From Terasakiella sp. SH-1 (GTDB taxonomy: Bacteria > Pseudomonadota > Alphaproteobacteria > Rhodospirillales > Terasakiellaceae): DNA of 64,000 nucleotides. This document shows positions 34,969 to 44,540 of this stretch, in pieces. The DNA lies in contig NZ_CP038255.1 in the NCBI RefSeq assembly GCF_004564135.1, forward strand, positions 3,273,501 to 3,337,500, written 5' to 3'. Numbering within the stretch: position 1 is the stretch's first letter; every line of letters starts with the position of its first letter. Both the position numbers and the translations under genes were made by a program. The notes under the pieces were generated by a model. It worked only from the letters and a program-made list of their open reading frames with translations, did not search any database and had not been told where the DNA came from.

Positions 34969-37900
34969 ATGACTAATAAGTACGTATCCGATTATAAACA
35001 AGCCGCCCAGTTCCTTGCTGAAAATGGCATGTATGACCCGGCTTTTGAAACAGCCAACTGTGGTGTCGGTCTGGTGGCCTCTTTAGATGGCAAACCCAAC
35101 CGTGAAGTGCTGCGCCATGCCTTTCAGGCAACACGTGCCTTGGATCACCGTGGTGCGGTTGATGCCGATGGTAAAACGGGTGACGGCGCGGGTATTCACG
35201 TTCAAATCCCGCAAGAATTTTTCAAACGCCACATCCGCCGCACAGGTCATGAGCCGGAAGAAAGCTCTTTGGCGGTTGGTCAGGTCTTCCTGCCGAAAAC
35301 AGATTTTGGGGCGCAAGAGCGTTGCCGCTGTATCGTTGAAGCCGAAGTTCTGAAATTTGGCTACCGTATCTATGGCTGGCGTCAGGTTCCGGTAAACATT
35401 GATGTCATCGGTGAAAAAGCCAACGCGACACGCCCGGAAATCGAACAGATCATGATTGCCAACACATTGGGCAAATCTGACGATGATTTCGAAAACGACC
35501 TTTATGTTATTCGTCGCCGTATTGAAAACCAGTGTCTGGCCGAAAACCTGACAGAATTTTACTTCTGTTCCCTGTCTTGTCGCAGCGTGATCTACAAAGG
35601 TATGTTCATGGCCGGTGAGATCACTGAATTTTACCCGGACCTGAATGACGAACTGTTTGTTTCAAACTTTGCGATTTATCACCAGCGTTACTCCACAAAC
35701 ACATTCCCGCAATGGCGTTTGGCCCAGCCGTTCCGTATGCTGGCACATAATGGTGAGATCAACACGGTTACAGGTAACATCAACTGGACGAAAGCCCATG
35801 AAACATGCATGGCGTCTCCGGTCTTTGGTGGTCATATCGAAGATATCAAACCGTTGATCCCGAACGGCGCGTCTGACTCTGCTGCACTGGATGCGGTATG
35901 GGAAGTTCTGGTGCGCGCAGGTCGTCCGGCCCCGGCTGTTAAGGCCCTGATGGTACCGGAATCAATCGGTCAAAACGCGTTGATGCCGAAAGAACATGAA
36001 GACCTGTTCTCTTATTGTAATTCCGTTATGGAACCATGGGATGGCCCTGCTGCGATCTGTGGTACAGACGGTAAATGGATTGTTGCTGGTCTGGACCGTA
36101 ACGGTCTGCGTCCGCTGCGCTACACCATCACAGGTGACGGCGTGCTGCTGGTTGGTTCTGAAACAGGTATGTCAGAAGTTGACGAATCCAAAGTGGTTGA
36201 AAAAGGTCACGTTCGCCCGGGCGGCATGATCGGTGTTGACCTGTCTGAAGGTAAATTCTACCACGATAAAGAACTGAAAGACTGGACTGCGGGTCGTCAG
36301 CCTTATGGTAAATGGGTTGAGAAAATCGTTAAAGTGAACGATATCCTCAAAGCCGGTTCGCCGAAACCGGTTAACCCGTCTGCTGAAGACCTGCTGCAAC
36401 AACAACAGCTGTTCGGTTTCACACAGGAAGATATGGAACTGATCCTGCGCCCGATGGTGGAAACAGGTCAGGAAGCCACAGGCTCCATGGGTGATGATAC
36501 ACCGCAGGCTGTTTTGTCTGATCAATATCGTGGTCTGCACCACTTCTTCCGTCAGGCGTTCTCTCAGGTGACAAACCCGCCGATCGATTCATTGCGTGAA
36601 ACACGTGTAATGAGCCTGCGTACACGTTTGTCCAATCTGGGCAACGTTCTGGATGAAGGTCCGGATCAGTGCGAAGTGGTTCAGCTGGAAACACCGTTCC
36701 TGAATTCCACAGAATTCCACGCGTTGAAGAAATATCTCGGCAGTGATGCAATCGAACTGGATTGTACATTCACGCCGGAAAAAGAATCTCTACGCGAATC
36801 TATCGAACGTATCCGTCACGAAGCTGAAATGGCTGTTCGTGGTGGCAAGAAACACATCATTTTGACAGACGAACATGTGTCTGGCGATAAGGCTCCAATC
36901 CCGATGATCCTGGCCGCAGGTGGTGTTCACAGCTACCTGGTTCGCCAGCAACTGCGTACATTTACATCCCTGAACGTTCGTTCTGCCGAAGCCCTTGATG
37001 TTCAGTATTTTGCTGTTCTGGTTGGTGTTGGTGCAACAACCGTCAACGCTTATATGACAGAAGAAGCCATTGCGGCAAACCATGCCAAAGGCATTTATGG
37101 TGACATCACGTTTGAAGCGGCTGTTGAAAACTACAAGAAAGCGATCAACAAGGGCCTGCTGAAAACCATGTCCAAGATGGGTATCGGTGTGATCAGCTCT
37201 TATCGTGGGGGCTACACATTTGAATCTGTGGGTCTGTCACGTTCTGTTGTGGCGGAATTCTTCCCGGGTATGATCTCTCGTATTTCCGGTATTGGTCTTA
37301 AAGGTCTGGAAGAAAAGATCCTTGAGATGCACGACAAAGCCTTTAGTGAAACAAACCCGCTGGCACAAGGTGGTTTCTATCGCTACCGTGCAAATGGTGA
37401 ACGTCACGCCCACGATCCGCTGTTGATCCACAAGCTGCAAGAAGCTGTGGCGACAGAAAGCTATTCCAAATATCGTGAATATGCCGATGGCGTAAACAAT
37501 CGTAAGCCGATGATGCTGCGTGACCTGTTGGACTTCCAGTCTGATCGTGACAGCATTTCCATCGACAGTGTTGAATCCATCACTGAAATCCGTCGTCGCC
37601 TGTGTGCGCCTGCGATTTCTGTGGGTGCTTTGTCAAAAGAAGCACATGAAACACTCGCGATTGCCATGAACCGTATTGGGGCGAAATCCAACTCCGGTGA
37701 GGGTGGTGAAGATCGCGAACGTTTCACACCGCGCAAAAATGGTGATAATGCCAACTCTGCAGTGAAGCAGGTGGCTTCTGGTCGTTTCGGTGTGACAGCT
37801 GAATATCTCAATAATTGTCAGGAACTGGAAATCAAGGTTGCCCAAGGGGCAAAACCGGGTGAAGGTGGTCAGCTGCCGGGCTTCAAGGTAACTCTTGAAA

Positions 37901-39486
37901 TTGCCAAGCTGCGTCACTCCACACCGGGTGTAACGCTGATTTCACCACCGCCGCACCACGATATTTATTCTATCGAAGATTTGGCACAGCTCATTTATGA
38001 CCTGAAACAAATCAACCCGGATGCACGCGTTTGTGTGAAACTGGTGGCACGTAGCGGCGTGGGTACCATTGCTGCGGGTGTGGCAAAAGCTGGTGCAGAT
38101 ACTATCCATATTTCCGGTTATGACGGTGGTACGGGTGCGTCCCCGCAGTCTTCCATCAAATATGCTGGTCTGCCATGGGAAATGGGCCTGTCAGAAGTCA
38201 ATCAGGTTCTGACACTCAACAAATTGCGTCACCGTGTGAAGCTGCGTACAGACGGCGGTTTCCGCACAGGTCGCGACGTTGTGATTGCAGCCATGCTGGG
38301 TGCTGAGGAATTCGGCATCGGGACAACATCCCTGATCGCGATGGGCTGTATCATGGTTCGCCAATGTCACTCCAACACATGTCCGGTGGGTGTGTGTACA
38401 CAGGATGAGGACCTGCGTAAGAAATTTACAGGATCTGCGGCCAAGGTGGTCAACCTGTTTACCTTCATCGCAGAAGAAGTGACAGAAATTCTGGCCTCCC
38501 TCGGTTATGAGAAACTGGAAGATGTCATTGGTCGTTGTGACCTGTTGACACAGGTTGGCCGTGGTCGTGAAAACCTTGATGACCTTGACCTCAACCCGCT
38601 ACTGGCACAGGCTGATACGGGTGATACACCGCGCTTCTGCACATTGGAAGAACGTAACCCTGTTCCAGATACACTGGATGCACAAATCATCAAGGATGCA
38701 GGCAATGCCCTGCACGGTGGTGAGAAAATGCAGCTGTTCTACACAGTGAAAAACACACACCGTTCTGTTGGGACCTCCACAAGCTCTATCATCACCCGTA
38801 AATACGGGATGACTGGTCTTGAGCCGGATCACCTCACAGTTCGCATGCGTGGGTCTGCGGGTAACTCACTGGGTGCCTTCATCGTTCAAGGTCTGAAGCT
38901 GGAAATCTTTGGTGATGCCAACGACTATGTGGGTAAAGGTCTTTCTGGCGGTACCATCGTGGTGCGCCCGATGGTCTCTTCCCCGCTGAAATCCAATGAA
39001 AACACCATTGTGGGGAATACATGTCTCTATGGGGCGACGGCTGGTAAGCTGTTTGCATCTGGTCAGGGTGGCGAGCGTTTTGCGGTTCGTAACTCTGGTG
39101 CGGTTGCTGTTGTGGAAGGCATCGGGTCCAACGGTTGTGAATATATGACGGGCGGGACCGTGGTTGTTCTGGGTGATGTCGGTGCCAACTTCGGTGCAGG
39201 TTTCACAGGCGGCATGGCCTTCATCTATGATGCAGACGGCACATTCGAACACCGCGTAAACGGTGACAATGTGATCTGGCAACGTATCGAAGTTGATCAT
39301 TATGAAGATATGCTTAAAGGTCTGATCCAGGAGCACGTTAAAGAAACACATTCTCAGTTTGCAGAACAACTCCTGCAAGATTGGGAAATGGAAAAAGGGA
39401 AAATCTGGCAAGTTGTGCCAAAAGAGATGCTTGATAAGCTTCCGGTTCCAGTAACCAAAGAAGCAGCCGCCCAAAAAACGGCTTAA
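34969..39486 (+). CDS. gltB: Glutamate synthase (NADPH) large subunit
   Basis: The 1505-residue alpha subunit converts 2-oxoglutarate and glutamine to two glutamates. An N-terminal class II amidotransferase domain has its nucleophile Cys31 in NCGVG after a removable propeptide. The central domain and FMN-binding synthase domain follow (about 820-1190), with the 3Fe-4S cysteines in CIMVRQCHSNTCPVGVC (about 1128-1144). A C-terminal GXGXG beta-helix domain ends the protein. An in-frame ATG 12 nt upstream (34957) sits only one base after AAGGAG; neither spacing is ideal. Arg codons are mostly CGT and Thr codons often ACA, which suggests high expression. Confidence 0.97.
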   Translation: MTNKYVSDYKQAAQFLAENGMYDPAFETANCGVGLVASLDGKPNREVLRHAFQATRALDHRGAVDADGKTGDGAGIHVQIPQEFFKRHIRRTGHEPEESSLAVGQVFLPKTDFGAQERCRCIVEAEVLKFGYRIYGWRQVPVNIDVIGEKANATRPEIEQIMIANTLGKSDDDFENDLYVIRRRIENQCLAENLTEFYFCSLSCRSVIYKGMFMAGEITEFYPDLNDELFVSNFAIYHQRYSTNTFPQWRLAQPFRMLAHNGEINTVTGNINWTKAHETCMASPVFGGHIEDIKPLIPNGASDSAALDAVWEVLVRAGRPAPAVKALMVPESIGQNALMPKEHEDLFSYCNSVMEPWDGPAAICGTDGKWIVAGLDRNGLRPLRYTITGDGVLLVGSETGMSEVDESKVVEKGHVRPGGMIGVDLSEGKFYHDKELKDWTAGRQPYGKWVEKIVKVNDILKAGSPKPVNPSAEDLLQQQQLFGFTQEDMELILRPMVETGQEATGSMGDDTPQAVLSDQYRGLHHFFRQAFSQVTNPPIDSLRETRVMSLRTRLSNLGNVLDEGPDQCEVVQLETPFLNSTEFHALKKYLGSDAIELDCTFTPEKESLRESIERIRHEAEMAVRGGKKHIILTDEHVSGDKAPIPMILAAGGVHSYLVRQQLRTFTSLNVRSAEALDVQYFAVLVGVGATTVNAYMTEEAIAANHAKGIYGDITFEAAVENYKKAINKGLLKTMSKMGIGVISSYRGGYTFESVGLSRSVVAEFFPGMISRISGIGLKGLEEKILEMHDKAFSETNPLAQGGFYRYRANGERHAHDPLLIHKLQEAVATESYSKYREYADGVNNRKPMMLRDLLDFQSDRDSISIDSVESITEIRRRLCAPAISVGALSKEAHETLAIAMNRIGAKSNSGEGGEDRERFTPRKNGDNANSAVKQVASGRFGVTAEYLNNCQELEIKVAQGAKPGEGGQLPGFKVTLEIAKLRHSTPGVTLISPPPHHDIYSIEDLAQLIYDLKQINPDARVCVKLVARSGVGTIAAGVAKAGADTIHISGYDGGTGASPQSSIKYAGLPWEMGLSEVNQVLTLNKLRHRVKLRTDGGFRTGRDVVIAAMLGAEEFGIGTTSLIAMGCIMVRQCHSNTCPVGVCTQDEDLRKKFTGSAAKVVNLFTFIAEEVTEILASLGYEKLEDVIGRCDLLTQVGRGRENLDDLDLNPLLAQADTGDTPRFCTLEERNPVPDTLDAQIIKDAGNALHGGEKMQLFYTVKNTHRSVGTSTSSIITRKYGMTGLEPDHLTVRMRGSAGNSLGAFIVQGLKLEIFGDANDYVGKGLSGGTIVVRPMVSSPLKSNENTIVGNTCLYGATAGKLFASGQGGERFAVRNSGAVAVVEGIGSNGCEYMTGGTVVVLGDVGANFGAGFTGGMAFIYDADGTFEHRVNGDNVIWQRIEVDHYEDMLKGLIQEHVKETHSQFAEQLLQDWEMEKGKIWQVVPKEMLDKLPVPVTKEAAAQKTA

Positions 39487-39564
39487 AAGTACATTTCTTT
39501 TAAGAAACTGGCCTGAAAGGTCAACTGAAGCACCAGGTTACACCAATCTCTCGTGACTTGATTG

Positions 39565-39614
39565 CAAGGGTCCGGTTCGCTGGACCCGCCTTGAGTGCCG
39601 CTTCATCGGCATTC
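39565..39614 (+). ncRNA. Structured 3' region of gltB or small RNA candidate
   Basis: Two adjacent hairpins, CAAGG..GTCC/GGAC..CCTTG (39565-39593) and GAGTGCCG/CGGCATTC (39593-39614), come before the terminator at 39633. Together they make a compact structured tail of about 100 nt. It may be only the 3' untranslated region of gltB, or a processed small RNA. The rest of the 357-bp gap between gltB and fzlA holds the terminator and a REP-like repeat. Confidence 0.35.
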
Positions 39615-39632
39615 ATCCCTAACCAAGACTTA

Positions 39633-39665
39633 GAGGCGAAGCTATTTTTGGCTTCGCCTTTTTTT
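39633..39665 (+). terminator. Terminator of the gltDB operon
   Basis: GAGGCGAAGC pairs with GCTTCGCCT over a short T-rich loop, followed by seven T. It lies 147 nt after the gltB stop. Confidence 0.9.
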
Positions 39666-39724
39666 GTCTTTTAAAAGTTGAGAAAACAGGCTATTTGACT
39701 TCTAGAGCAATAGGCTTTGTTCTC

Positions 39725-39788
39725 GTCACCCTCGCGTAGGCGGGGATCTCTTTGATCACGCAAATTCCCGATCAAAGTTGGGAATGAC
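39725..39788. repeat. REP-like palindromic repeat, copy 5
   Basis: GTCACCCTCGCGTAGGCGGG, GATC, spacer, then ATTCCCGATC and AAAGTTGGGAATGAC. Complete element between the gltB terminator and fzlA. Confidence 0.85.
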
Positions 39789-39843
39789 AGCCTGAGCATG
39801 AATGGTACTCTGCTCTGTTATATCCACGCATTTAATGAGTGTT

Positions 39844-40512
39844 ATGAGACGTCTTTATCATCTTCCCTTTGATCCACAATCGCGCAAGGTTCGCCTTCTT
39901 TTAGCCGAAAAGAAGCTAGACTTTTCCTGCGTGATTGAACCTGTCTGGGAACGGCGTGAAACATTTCTCGCCTTAAACCCTGCAGGTGAAGTGCCTGTTC
40001 TGGTGGAACCGGAAGGTCGCCCGATCTGGGATGATGCCGCTATTTGCGAATATCTTGAAGAAGTCTACCCAACACCCACTTTACTGGGCATGCAAGCCGA
40101 CCAGCGTGCCGAGGTCCGCCGCCTTGTCGCCTGGTTTGATAAGAAATTCGCCAATGAGGTCACTAAAAACCTGGTTGGTGAAAAACTGCATAAACGTTTT
40201 GTCACAGGGTCAACCCCCAATTCATCCGCCATTCGTGCCGGTAAACAGAATGTACATTACCATCTGGACTATATCGGGTATCTGACTGAACAGCGCAACT
40301 GGCTGGCAGGGGATGATTTATCCTTGGCTGACATTACCGCAGCGGCCCATATTTCCTGTGTGGATTATCTCGGTGATATTCCGTGGAAAGATCACGAAGG
40401 GGCCTATGACTGGTATGTGCGCTTTAAATCCCGCCCAGCCATGCGTGAGATCTTAAAAGATACGGTGACAGGCTTCCCCGCCTCACCACATTATTCTGAT
40501 TTGGATTTTTAG
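39844..40512 (+). CDS. fzlA: FzlA-like glutathione S-transferase fold protein
   Basis: A 222-residue GST-fold protein. The N-terminal thioredoxin-like domain starts MRRLYHLPFDPQSRKVRLLLAEKKL (read in two parts), followed by WERRETFLALNPAGEVPVL; the C-terminal helical domain has LSLADITAAAHISCVDYLGD. This pattern matches alphaproteobacterial FzlA, the FtsZ-binding GST-like protein that controls constriction in Caulobacter, rather than catalytic GSTs. The start is not certain: ATGs at 39802, 39835 and 39844 are in frame; I chose 39844 because homologues begin MRRLYH. The ribosome site is weak. It is preceded by a REP-like repeat. Confidence 0.7.
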   Translation: MRRLYHLPFDPQSRKVRLLLAEKKLDFSCVIEPVWERRETFLALNPAGEVPVLVEPEGRPIWDDAAICEYLEEVYPTPTLLGMQADQRAEVRRLVAWFDKKFANEVTKNLVGEKLHKRFVTGSTPNSSAIRAGKQNVHYHLDYIGYLTEQRNWLAGDDLSLADITAAAHISCVDYLGDIPWKDHEGAYDWYVRFKSRPAMREILKDTVTGFPASPHYSDLDF

Positions 40513-40623
40513 TAATCTCTGACATTTCTTTACAATTGTTATGATGTTTGGTTAGCGAACATTCTGTATAACAGTTTCATCTGAAAAGACACTTGCACTC
40601 CCTAGAGGTGTGAGGAAAACTAT

Positions 40624-40650
40624 ATGCGACTGCGCTTAACGTCCCCCTGA
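40624..40650 (+). CDS. Possible leader peptide MRLRLTSP
   Basis: An eight-codon open frame (M-R-L-R-L-T-S-P, stop TGA) with a strong ribosome site GAGGA seven bases upstream of its ATG. Its first 7 bases are the 5' arm of the terminator hairpin at 40624-40668, so translating it would open the hairpin. This is the geometry of attenuation leaders. There are no runs of one amino acid beyond two Arg and two Leu. Confidence 0.4.
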   Translation: MRLRLTSP

Positions 40651-40675
40651 CTTTGCGTGTGGTCGCATTTTTTTT
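40624..40675 (+). terminator. Intrinsic terminator / attenuator upstream of the crotonase gene
   Basis: ATGCGAC (40624-40630) pairs with GTCGCAT (40662-40668), followed by eight T. It lies only 19 bp before the crotonase start codon and more than 110 nt after the fzlA stop. It can be read as an attenuator in the crotonase leader or as the late terminator of fzlA. Confidence 0.7.
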
Positions 40676-40693
40676 GAGCGAAAGGAATTGGCT

Positions 40694-41497
40694 GTGTCCG
40701 ACTTACCAAAATTGATTGATGCTGAACTCACTGTTGAAAACCGAATTGCGACCCTGACGTTTAAACGCCATGACGTGCGCAATGCCCTCACCGGGACCAA
40801 CCTGATTGACGATATCATCAATACGATTGACTGGGTGAACAAGGCGGCAGACAAGGTCAACGTCCTGATCATGACAGGCGAGGGCTCGGCGTTTTCCGCA
40901 GGCGGCAATGTCAAGGATATGAAAGAGCGTGCCGGTGATTTTGCCGGCGATGTAGAAGAATGCCAGACCCGTTATCGCCAAGGCATCCAGCGTATCCCGC
41001 TGGCGATGAACAAATGCGAAGTCCCCATCATTGCTGCGGTGAACGGCCCCGCCATTGGTGCAGGCTTTGATCTGGCAAATATGGCCGATATTCGCATTGC
41101 TTCAAGTAAAGCCAAATTTGGGGAAACCTTTGTCAATCTCGGCATTATCCCCGGTGATGGCGGTGCCTATTTCCTGCAACGCCTTATTGGGTATCAAAAG
41201 GCTGCGGAACTGACTTTCACAGGACGGGTCATTGATGCGGCAGAAGCCAAAGAAATCGGCGTGGTGCTTGATGTGGTGGAACCAGACCAACTTCTGGCTC
41301 GTGCAGGTGAACTGGCGGGAGAAATGGCGAAAAAACCACCCCAAGCCCTACGCTTTACCAAGCGCCTGATGAAAATGGGCCAACGCATGGAACTCCCCGA
41401 TTTCCTTGATCTCTGCGCCTGTTTCCAGGGCATATGCCATAATTCCGATGAACATATGGAAGCCGTGGAGAAAATGTTGGAACTGATGAAAAAATAA
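40694..41497 (+). CDS. Enoyl-CoA hydratase / crotonase family protein (GTG start)
   Basis: A 267-residue crotonase-fold acyl-CoA enzyme. Oxyanion-hole segments are AFSAGGNVKDM (about 64-74) and NGPAIGAGFDLANMADIRIAS (about 114-134, read as two parts), and the catalytic-type Glu is present in KFGETFVNLGIIPGDGGAYFLQR. The acyl-CoA substrate is not predictable. AAAGGA seven bases upstream favours GTG 40694 over TTG 40688. A hairpin-T terminator and a possible leader peptide sit directly before it, so expression may be controlled by attenuation. Confidence 0.9.
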   Translation: MSDLPKLIDAELTVENRIATLTFKRHDVRNALTGTNLIDDIINTIDWVNKAADKVNVLIMTGEGSAFSAGGNVKDMKERAGDFAGDVEECQTRYRQGIQRIPLAMNKCEVPIIAAVNGPAIGAGFDLANMADIRIASSKAKFGETFVNLGIIPGDGGAYFLQRLIGYQKAAELTFTGRVIDAAEAKEIGVVLDVVEPDQLLARAGELAGEMAKKPPQALRFTKRLMKMGQRMELPDFLDLCACFQGICHNSDEHMEAVEKMLELMKK

Positions 41498-41536
41498 AAA
41501 CCGCTCAGGTCCTTTCATAGCCCTTTCAAACAGATT

Positions 41537-41598
41537 GTCGTCCTCGCGAATGCGGGGACCTCTTTCCCCAAGAGATTCCCAATCAAGTTGGGAATGAC
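41537..41598. repeat. REP-like palindromic repeat, copy 6
   Basis: GTCGTCCTCGCGAATGCGGG, GACC, short spacer, then GATTCCCAATC and AAGTTGGGAATGAC. Complete element between the crotonase gene and comM. Confidence 0.88.
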
Positions 41599-41622
41599 AT
41601 AATTTGATTGAAGGATAAAGCT

Positions 41623-43155
41623 ATGACAGCACGCATTACCACTGTCACATTTCAAGGCATCGACGTTATTGAAGTCGAAGTACAGGTTTCCATCACCACG
41701 GGCCTACCCGCCCTCAATATTGTTGGTTTGGCAGATAAGGCCGTGTCTGAGGCACGGGAACGGGTACGCTCTGCTTTAACCGCTTTGGGGCTGTCTTTGC
41801 CGCCCAAGCGTATTACAGTCAATTTGTCTCCTGCGGACCTGTCTAAAGAAGGCTCCCATTTTGATTTGCCTATTGCCTTGGGTCTTTTGGCCGCGATGGG
41901 CGTCATCTCAGAAGAAGAACTTCACCCTTTTATCGTACTGGGTGAACTGGCTTTGGATGGGCGGATCTCTCCGGTGACAGGGGTGTTGCCCGCAGCCATT
42001 CACGCCCAGATCAGCGGGCGCAATATCCTGTGCCCCAAGCCACAAGGCGGGGAAGCGGTCTGGGCAGGTGACTTGGATGTCTTGGCTCCTCATAATCTTT
42101 TGGAGCTGGTCAATCATTTTAAGGGGCGTCAGCTGCTCAGTCGCCCACAAGCGGTTCGAGCACAAGAAAAGGCCCCCAAAGATCAACTGGATTTACGTGA
42201 TATCCGGGGACAAGAAAGTGCCAAACGCGCCTTGGAGATTGCCGCAGCCGGCAACCATAATCTCTTGCTGTGTGGCCCACCGGGGGCAGGAAAGTCCATG
42301 TTGGCACGACGTTTGCCCGGTATTCTCCCACCGCTGGATGCGCATGAGGCCCTGGAAGTGTCCATGATCCATTCCATTGCCGGTACACTTCCAGAAGGCG
42401 GATTGATGGTGGAACGCCCTTTTCGCGATCCCCATCACAGTGCCTCCATGCCGGCGTTAATCGGGGGTGGGCATCGCGTGCGCCCCGGTGAGGTCTCGCT
42501 GGCCCATTTGGGCGTGTTGTTTTTAGATGAATTGCCCGAATATAACCGCACAGCCTTAGAAGCCCTGCGTCAACCATTGGAAACGGGGCGGGCTGAAATT
42601 GCACGGGCCAATGCCCATGTGAGCTATCCGGCACGTGTGCAGTTGATTGCAGCGATGAACCCATGTCGGTGTGGGCATTTAGATGATGCGGCTCTGGCCT
42701 GTTCACGTGCACCAAAATGCGCAGAAAGCTACCGTGACAAAATTTCAGGCCCCCTTTTGGACCGAATCGACCTTCACCTTGATGTCCCCCCAGTCAGTCC
42801 GGCAGACTTGCATCTGCCCCCTTCTGCTGAGGGCAGTACAGAAGTGCGTGCCCGTGTCCTGCAAGCACGTCTGATTCAAAAAGAACGCTATGCCGATTAT
42901 GGGGTGCGCACCAATGCCGAAGCTGATGGCGAGCTGTTGCTCAAAATCAGTGAACCGGATCAGGCGGGTAAAAACTTGCTGCTCGAAGCCACCAATAAGC
43001 TGAAACTATCAGCACGAGGCTATCATCGGGTCTTGCGCGTGGCCCGGACCTTGGCTGACCTACAAGGCCAAACACGGGTTAAAGCAGACCATATCGCAGA
43101 AAGCCTGTCCTATCGTCCCAACATGGCACGAAAAAAACAGGCTTTTGCAATATAA
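41623..43155 (+). CDS. comM: YifB/ComM family Mg-chelatase-like AAA+ ATPase
   Basis: A 510-residue ComM-type AAA+ ATPase, a branch-migration helicase that helps integrate foreign DNA in transformation. An N-terminal Lon-protease-like fold (ChlI; about 18-140, including KRITVNLSPADLSKEGSHFDLPIAL in parts) precedes the AAA+ domain with Walker A GPPGAGKSML (about 222-231), Walker B VLFLDELPE, and the C-terminal RGYHRVLRVARTLADL lid. AAGGATAAAGCT before ATG 41623 decides the start over an upstream in-frame one. Confidence 0.95.
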   Translation: MTARITTVTFQGIDVIEVEVQVSITTGLPALNIVGLADKAVSEARERVRSALTALGLSLPPKRITVNLSPADLSKEGSHFDLPIALGLLAAMGVISEEELHPFIVLGELALDGRISPVTGVLPAAIHAQISGRNILCPKPQGGEAVWAGDLDVLAPHNLLELVNHFKGRQLLSRPQAVRAQEKAPKDQLDLRDIRGQESAKRALEIAAAGNHNLLLCGPPGAGKSMLARRLPGILPPLDAHEALEVSMIHSIAGTLPEGGLMVERPFRDPHHSASMPALIGGGHRVRPGEVSLAHLGVLFLDELPEYNRTALEALRQPLETGRAEIARANAHVSYPARVQLIAAMNPCRCGHLDDAALACSRAPKCAESYRDKISGPLLDRIDLHLDVPPVSPADLHLPPSAEGSTEVRARVLQARLIQKERYADYGVRTNAEADGELLLKISEPDQAGKNLLLEATNKLKLSARGYHRVLRVARTLADLQGQTRVKADHIAESLSYRPNMARKKQAFAI

Positions 43156-43158
43156 TAT

Positions 43159-43190
43159 GTCACCCTCACCACAAGCGGGGATCTTTTAGG
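43159..43190. repeat. REP-like repeat, left half only (copy 7)
   Basis: GTCACCCTC, ACCACAAGC, GGGGATCTTTTAGG: the left half of the element alone, between convergent comM and the DEAD-box helicase gene. Confidence 0.7.
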
Positions 43191-43205
43191 GCCAGGACGT
43201 TCCTT

Positions 43206-44540
43206 TTAAGCCGCACGTCTACCGGCGAGGTTTGGCTTTTTTGTTTTTTTGGCCTTAGTCTTTTTAAAGGTACCATTGGCTTTTTTGCGGAAGCCACCCT
43301 CAGGCTTCTTCTTATTGCCGCCACCAAAACGGCGTTTCTGGCCATTGCCACCCCCGCCAAAGCGACGACGCTTTTGTTCACCGCCCGCTTTAAACGGTAA
43401 CGGATCAGCATGATAGGGGTGATCGTCATGGATATCGACGCGCTGTTTAATCGTGCGTTCAATCTGTTTGAGAAGATCACTTTCCCCATCCGTACAGAAT
43501 GAGAGAGCGATCCCGCTTTGGCCCGCACGACCTGTACGACCGATACGGTGAACATAAGCATCACCTTCCAGCGGCATGTCATAGTTGATCACGTGTGAGA
43601 TATCAGCCACATCAATACCACGCGCGGCCACATCTGTGGCGACCAACAGTTCGATATTACCACTACGGAAAGCCCGCAAAACACGCTGGCGTGCAGATTG
43701 TTGGCGATCACCATGAATGGTGTCCGTTTTATGACCACGATCGCGCAGGCTTTCACACAAACGATCGGCCATAGCTTTCGTGCGGGTAAAGATCAGTACC
43801 TTTTTCAGGGTCGGGTCATCCAACAGGTGGGCGAGCAGCTTTGGCTTGTCTTTTTGTTTCAGATGCAAAACACGGTGGTCAATGGTTTCAGCCACGGTGT
43901 TTTCACGCGCCACTTCCACATGTTTGGGCTGAACAAGCAGACCTTTGGACAGGTTGCGGATTTGTTTGCTCATGGTCGCAGAGAACATCACGGTTTGTTT
44001 TTCTTCCGGCATGTTTTCAGCAACTTTATTCACGTCATGAATAAAGCCCATATCCAGCATACGGTCCGCTTCGTCCAGAATGAAGGTATGGACATTGTCT
44101 GTTTTGATGGAGCCACGTTCCATATGATCCATCAAACGCCCCGGTGTCGCAACAACGATATGCACACCGCGTTGGAGCTGCTGCAACTGCTGCTTATAAG
44201 GGGAGCCGCCATAAATAACGGTGTGGAAAACTTTTTGGCCTTTGGTGAAAGAACGAATGCTAACGCCAATTTGTTGAGCCAACTCACGGGTCGGGGCCAA
44301 GATAATGCAGCGCGGTTTGGCCGCAACGGTCTTTTCATTTTCTTCTAACAAGCGATGCACCAGCGGGAGAACGAAGGCTGCGGTTTTACCGCCCCCTGTT
44401 TGGGCAACACCCATCAGGTCAAAACCGTTCATCAAATGGGGAATAGCCTGATTTTGAATGTCAGTCGGGGTGTCAAAGCCTTGTTTCTGGATGGCGTTCA
44501 GCAACGGCTGCGCCAGACCCAGCATATCAAATGTGGTCAC
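43206..44540 (-). CDS. rhlE: DEAD-box RNA helicase, RhlE-like
   Basis: A 444-residue ATP-dependent RNA helicase. Q motif (PTDIQNQAIP near 20), motif I AQTGGGKTA (about 46-54), motif II DEADRMLDMGF, motif III SATMS, and motif VI HRIGRTGRAG are in order. The C-terminal 65 residues form a basic Gly/Lys/Arg tail (RRRFGGGGNGQKRRFGGG and KKTKAKKTKK), common in cold- or ribosome-related RhlE proteins. ATG 44540 opens MTTFDMLGL. RhlE versus other DEAD paralogues is a judgement from overall pattern. Transcribed alone. Confidence 0.93.
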   Translation of the reverse strand: MTTFDMLGLAQPLLNAIQKQGFDTPTDIQNQAIPHLMNGFDLMGVAQTGGGKTAAFVLPLVHRLLEENEKTVAAKPRCIILAPTRELAQQIGVSIRSFTKGQKVFHTVIYGGSPYKQQLQQLQRGVHIVVATPGRLMDHMERGSIKTDNVHTFILDEADRMLDMGFIHDVNKVAENMPEEKQTVMFSATMSKQIRNLSKGLLVQPKHVEVARENTVAETIDHRVLHLKQKDKPKLLAHLLDDPTLKKVLIFTRTKAMADRLCESLRDRGHKTDTIHGDRQQSARQRVLRAFRSGNIELLVATDVAARGIDVADISHVINYDMPLEGDAYVHRIGRTGRAGQSGIALSFCTDGESDLLKQIERTIKQRVDIHDDHPYHADPLPFKAGGEQKRRRFGGGGNGQKRRFGGGNKKKPEGGFRKKANGTFKKTKAKKTKKPNLAGRRAA

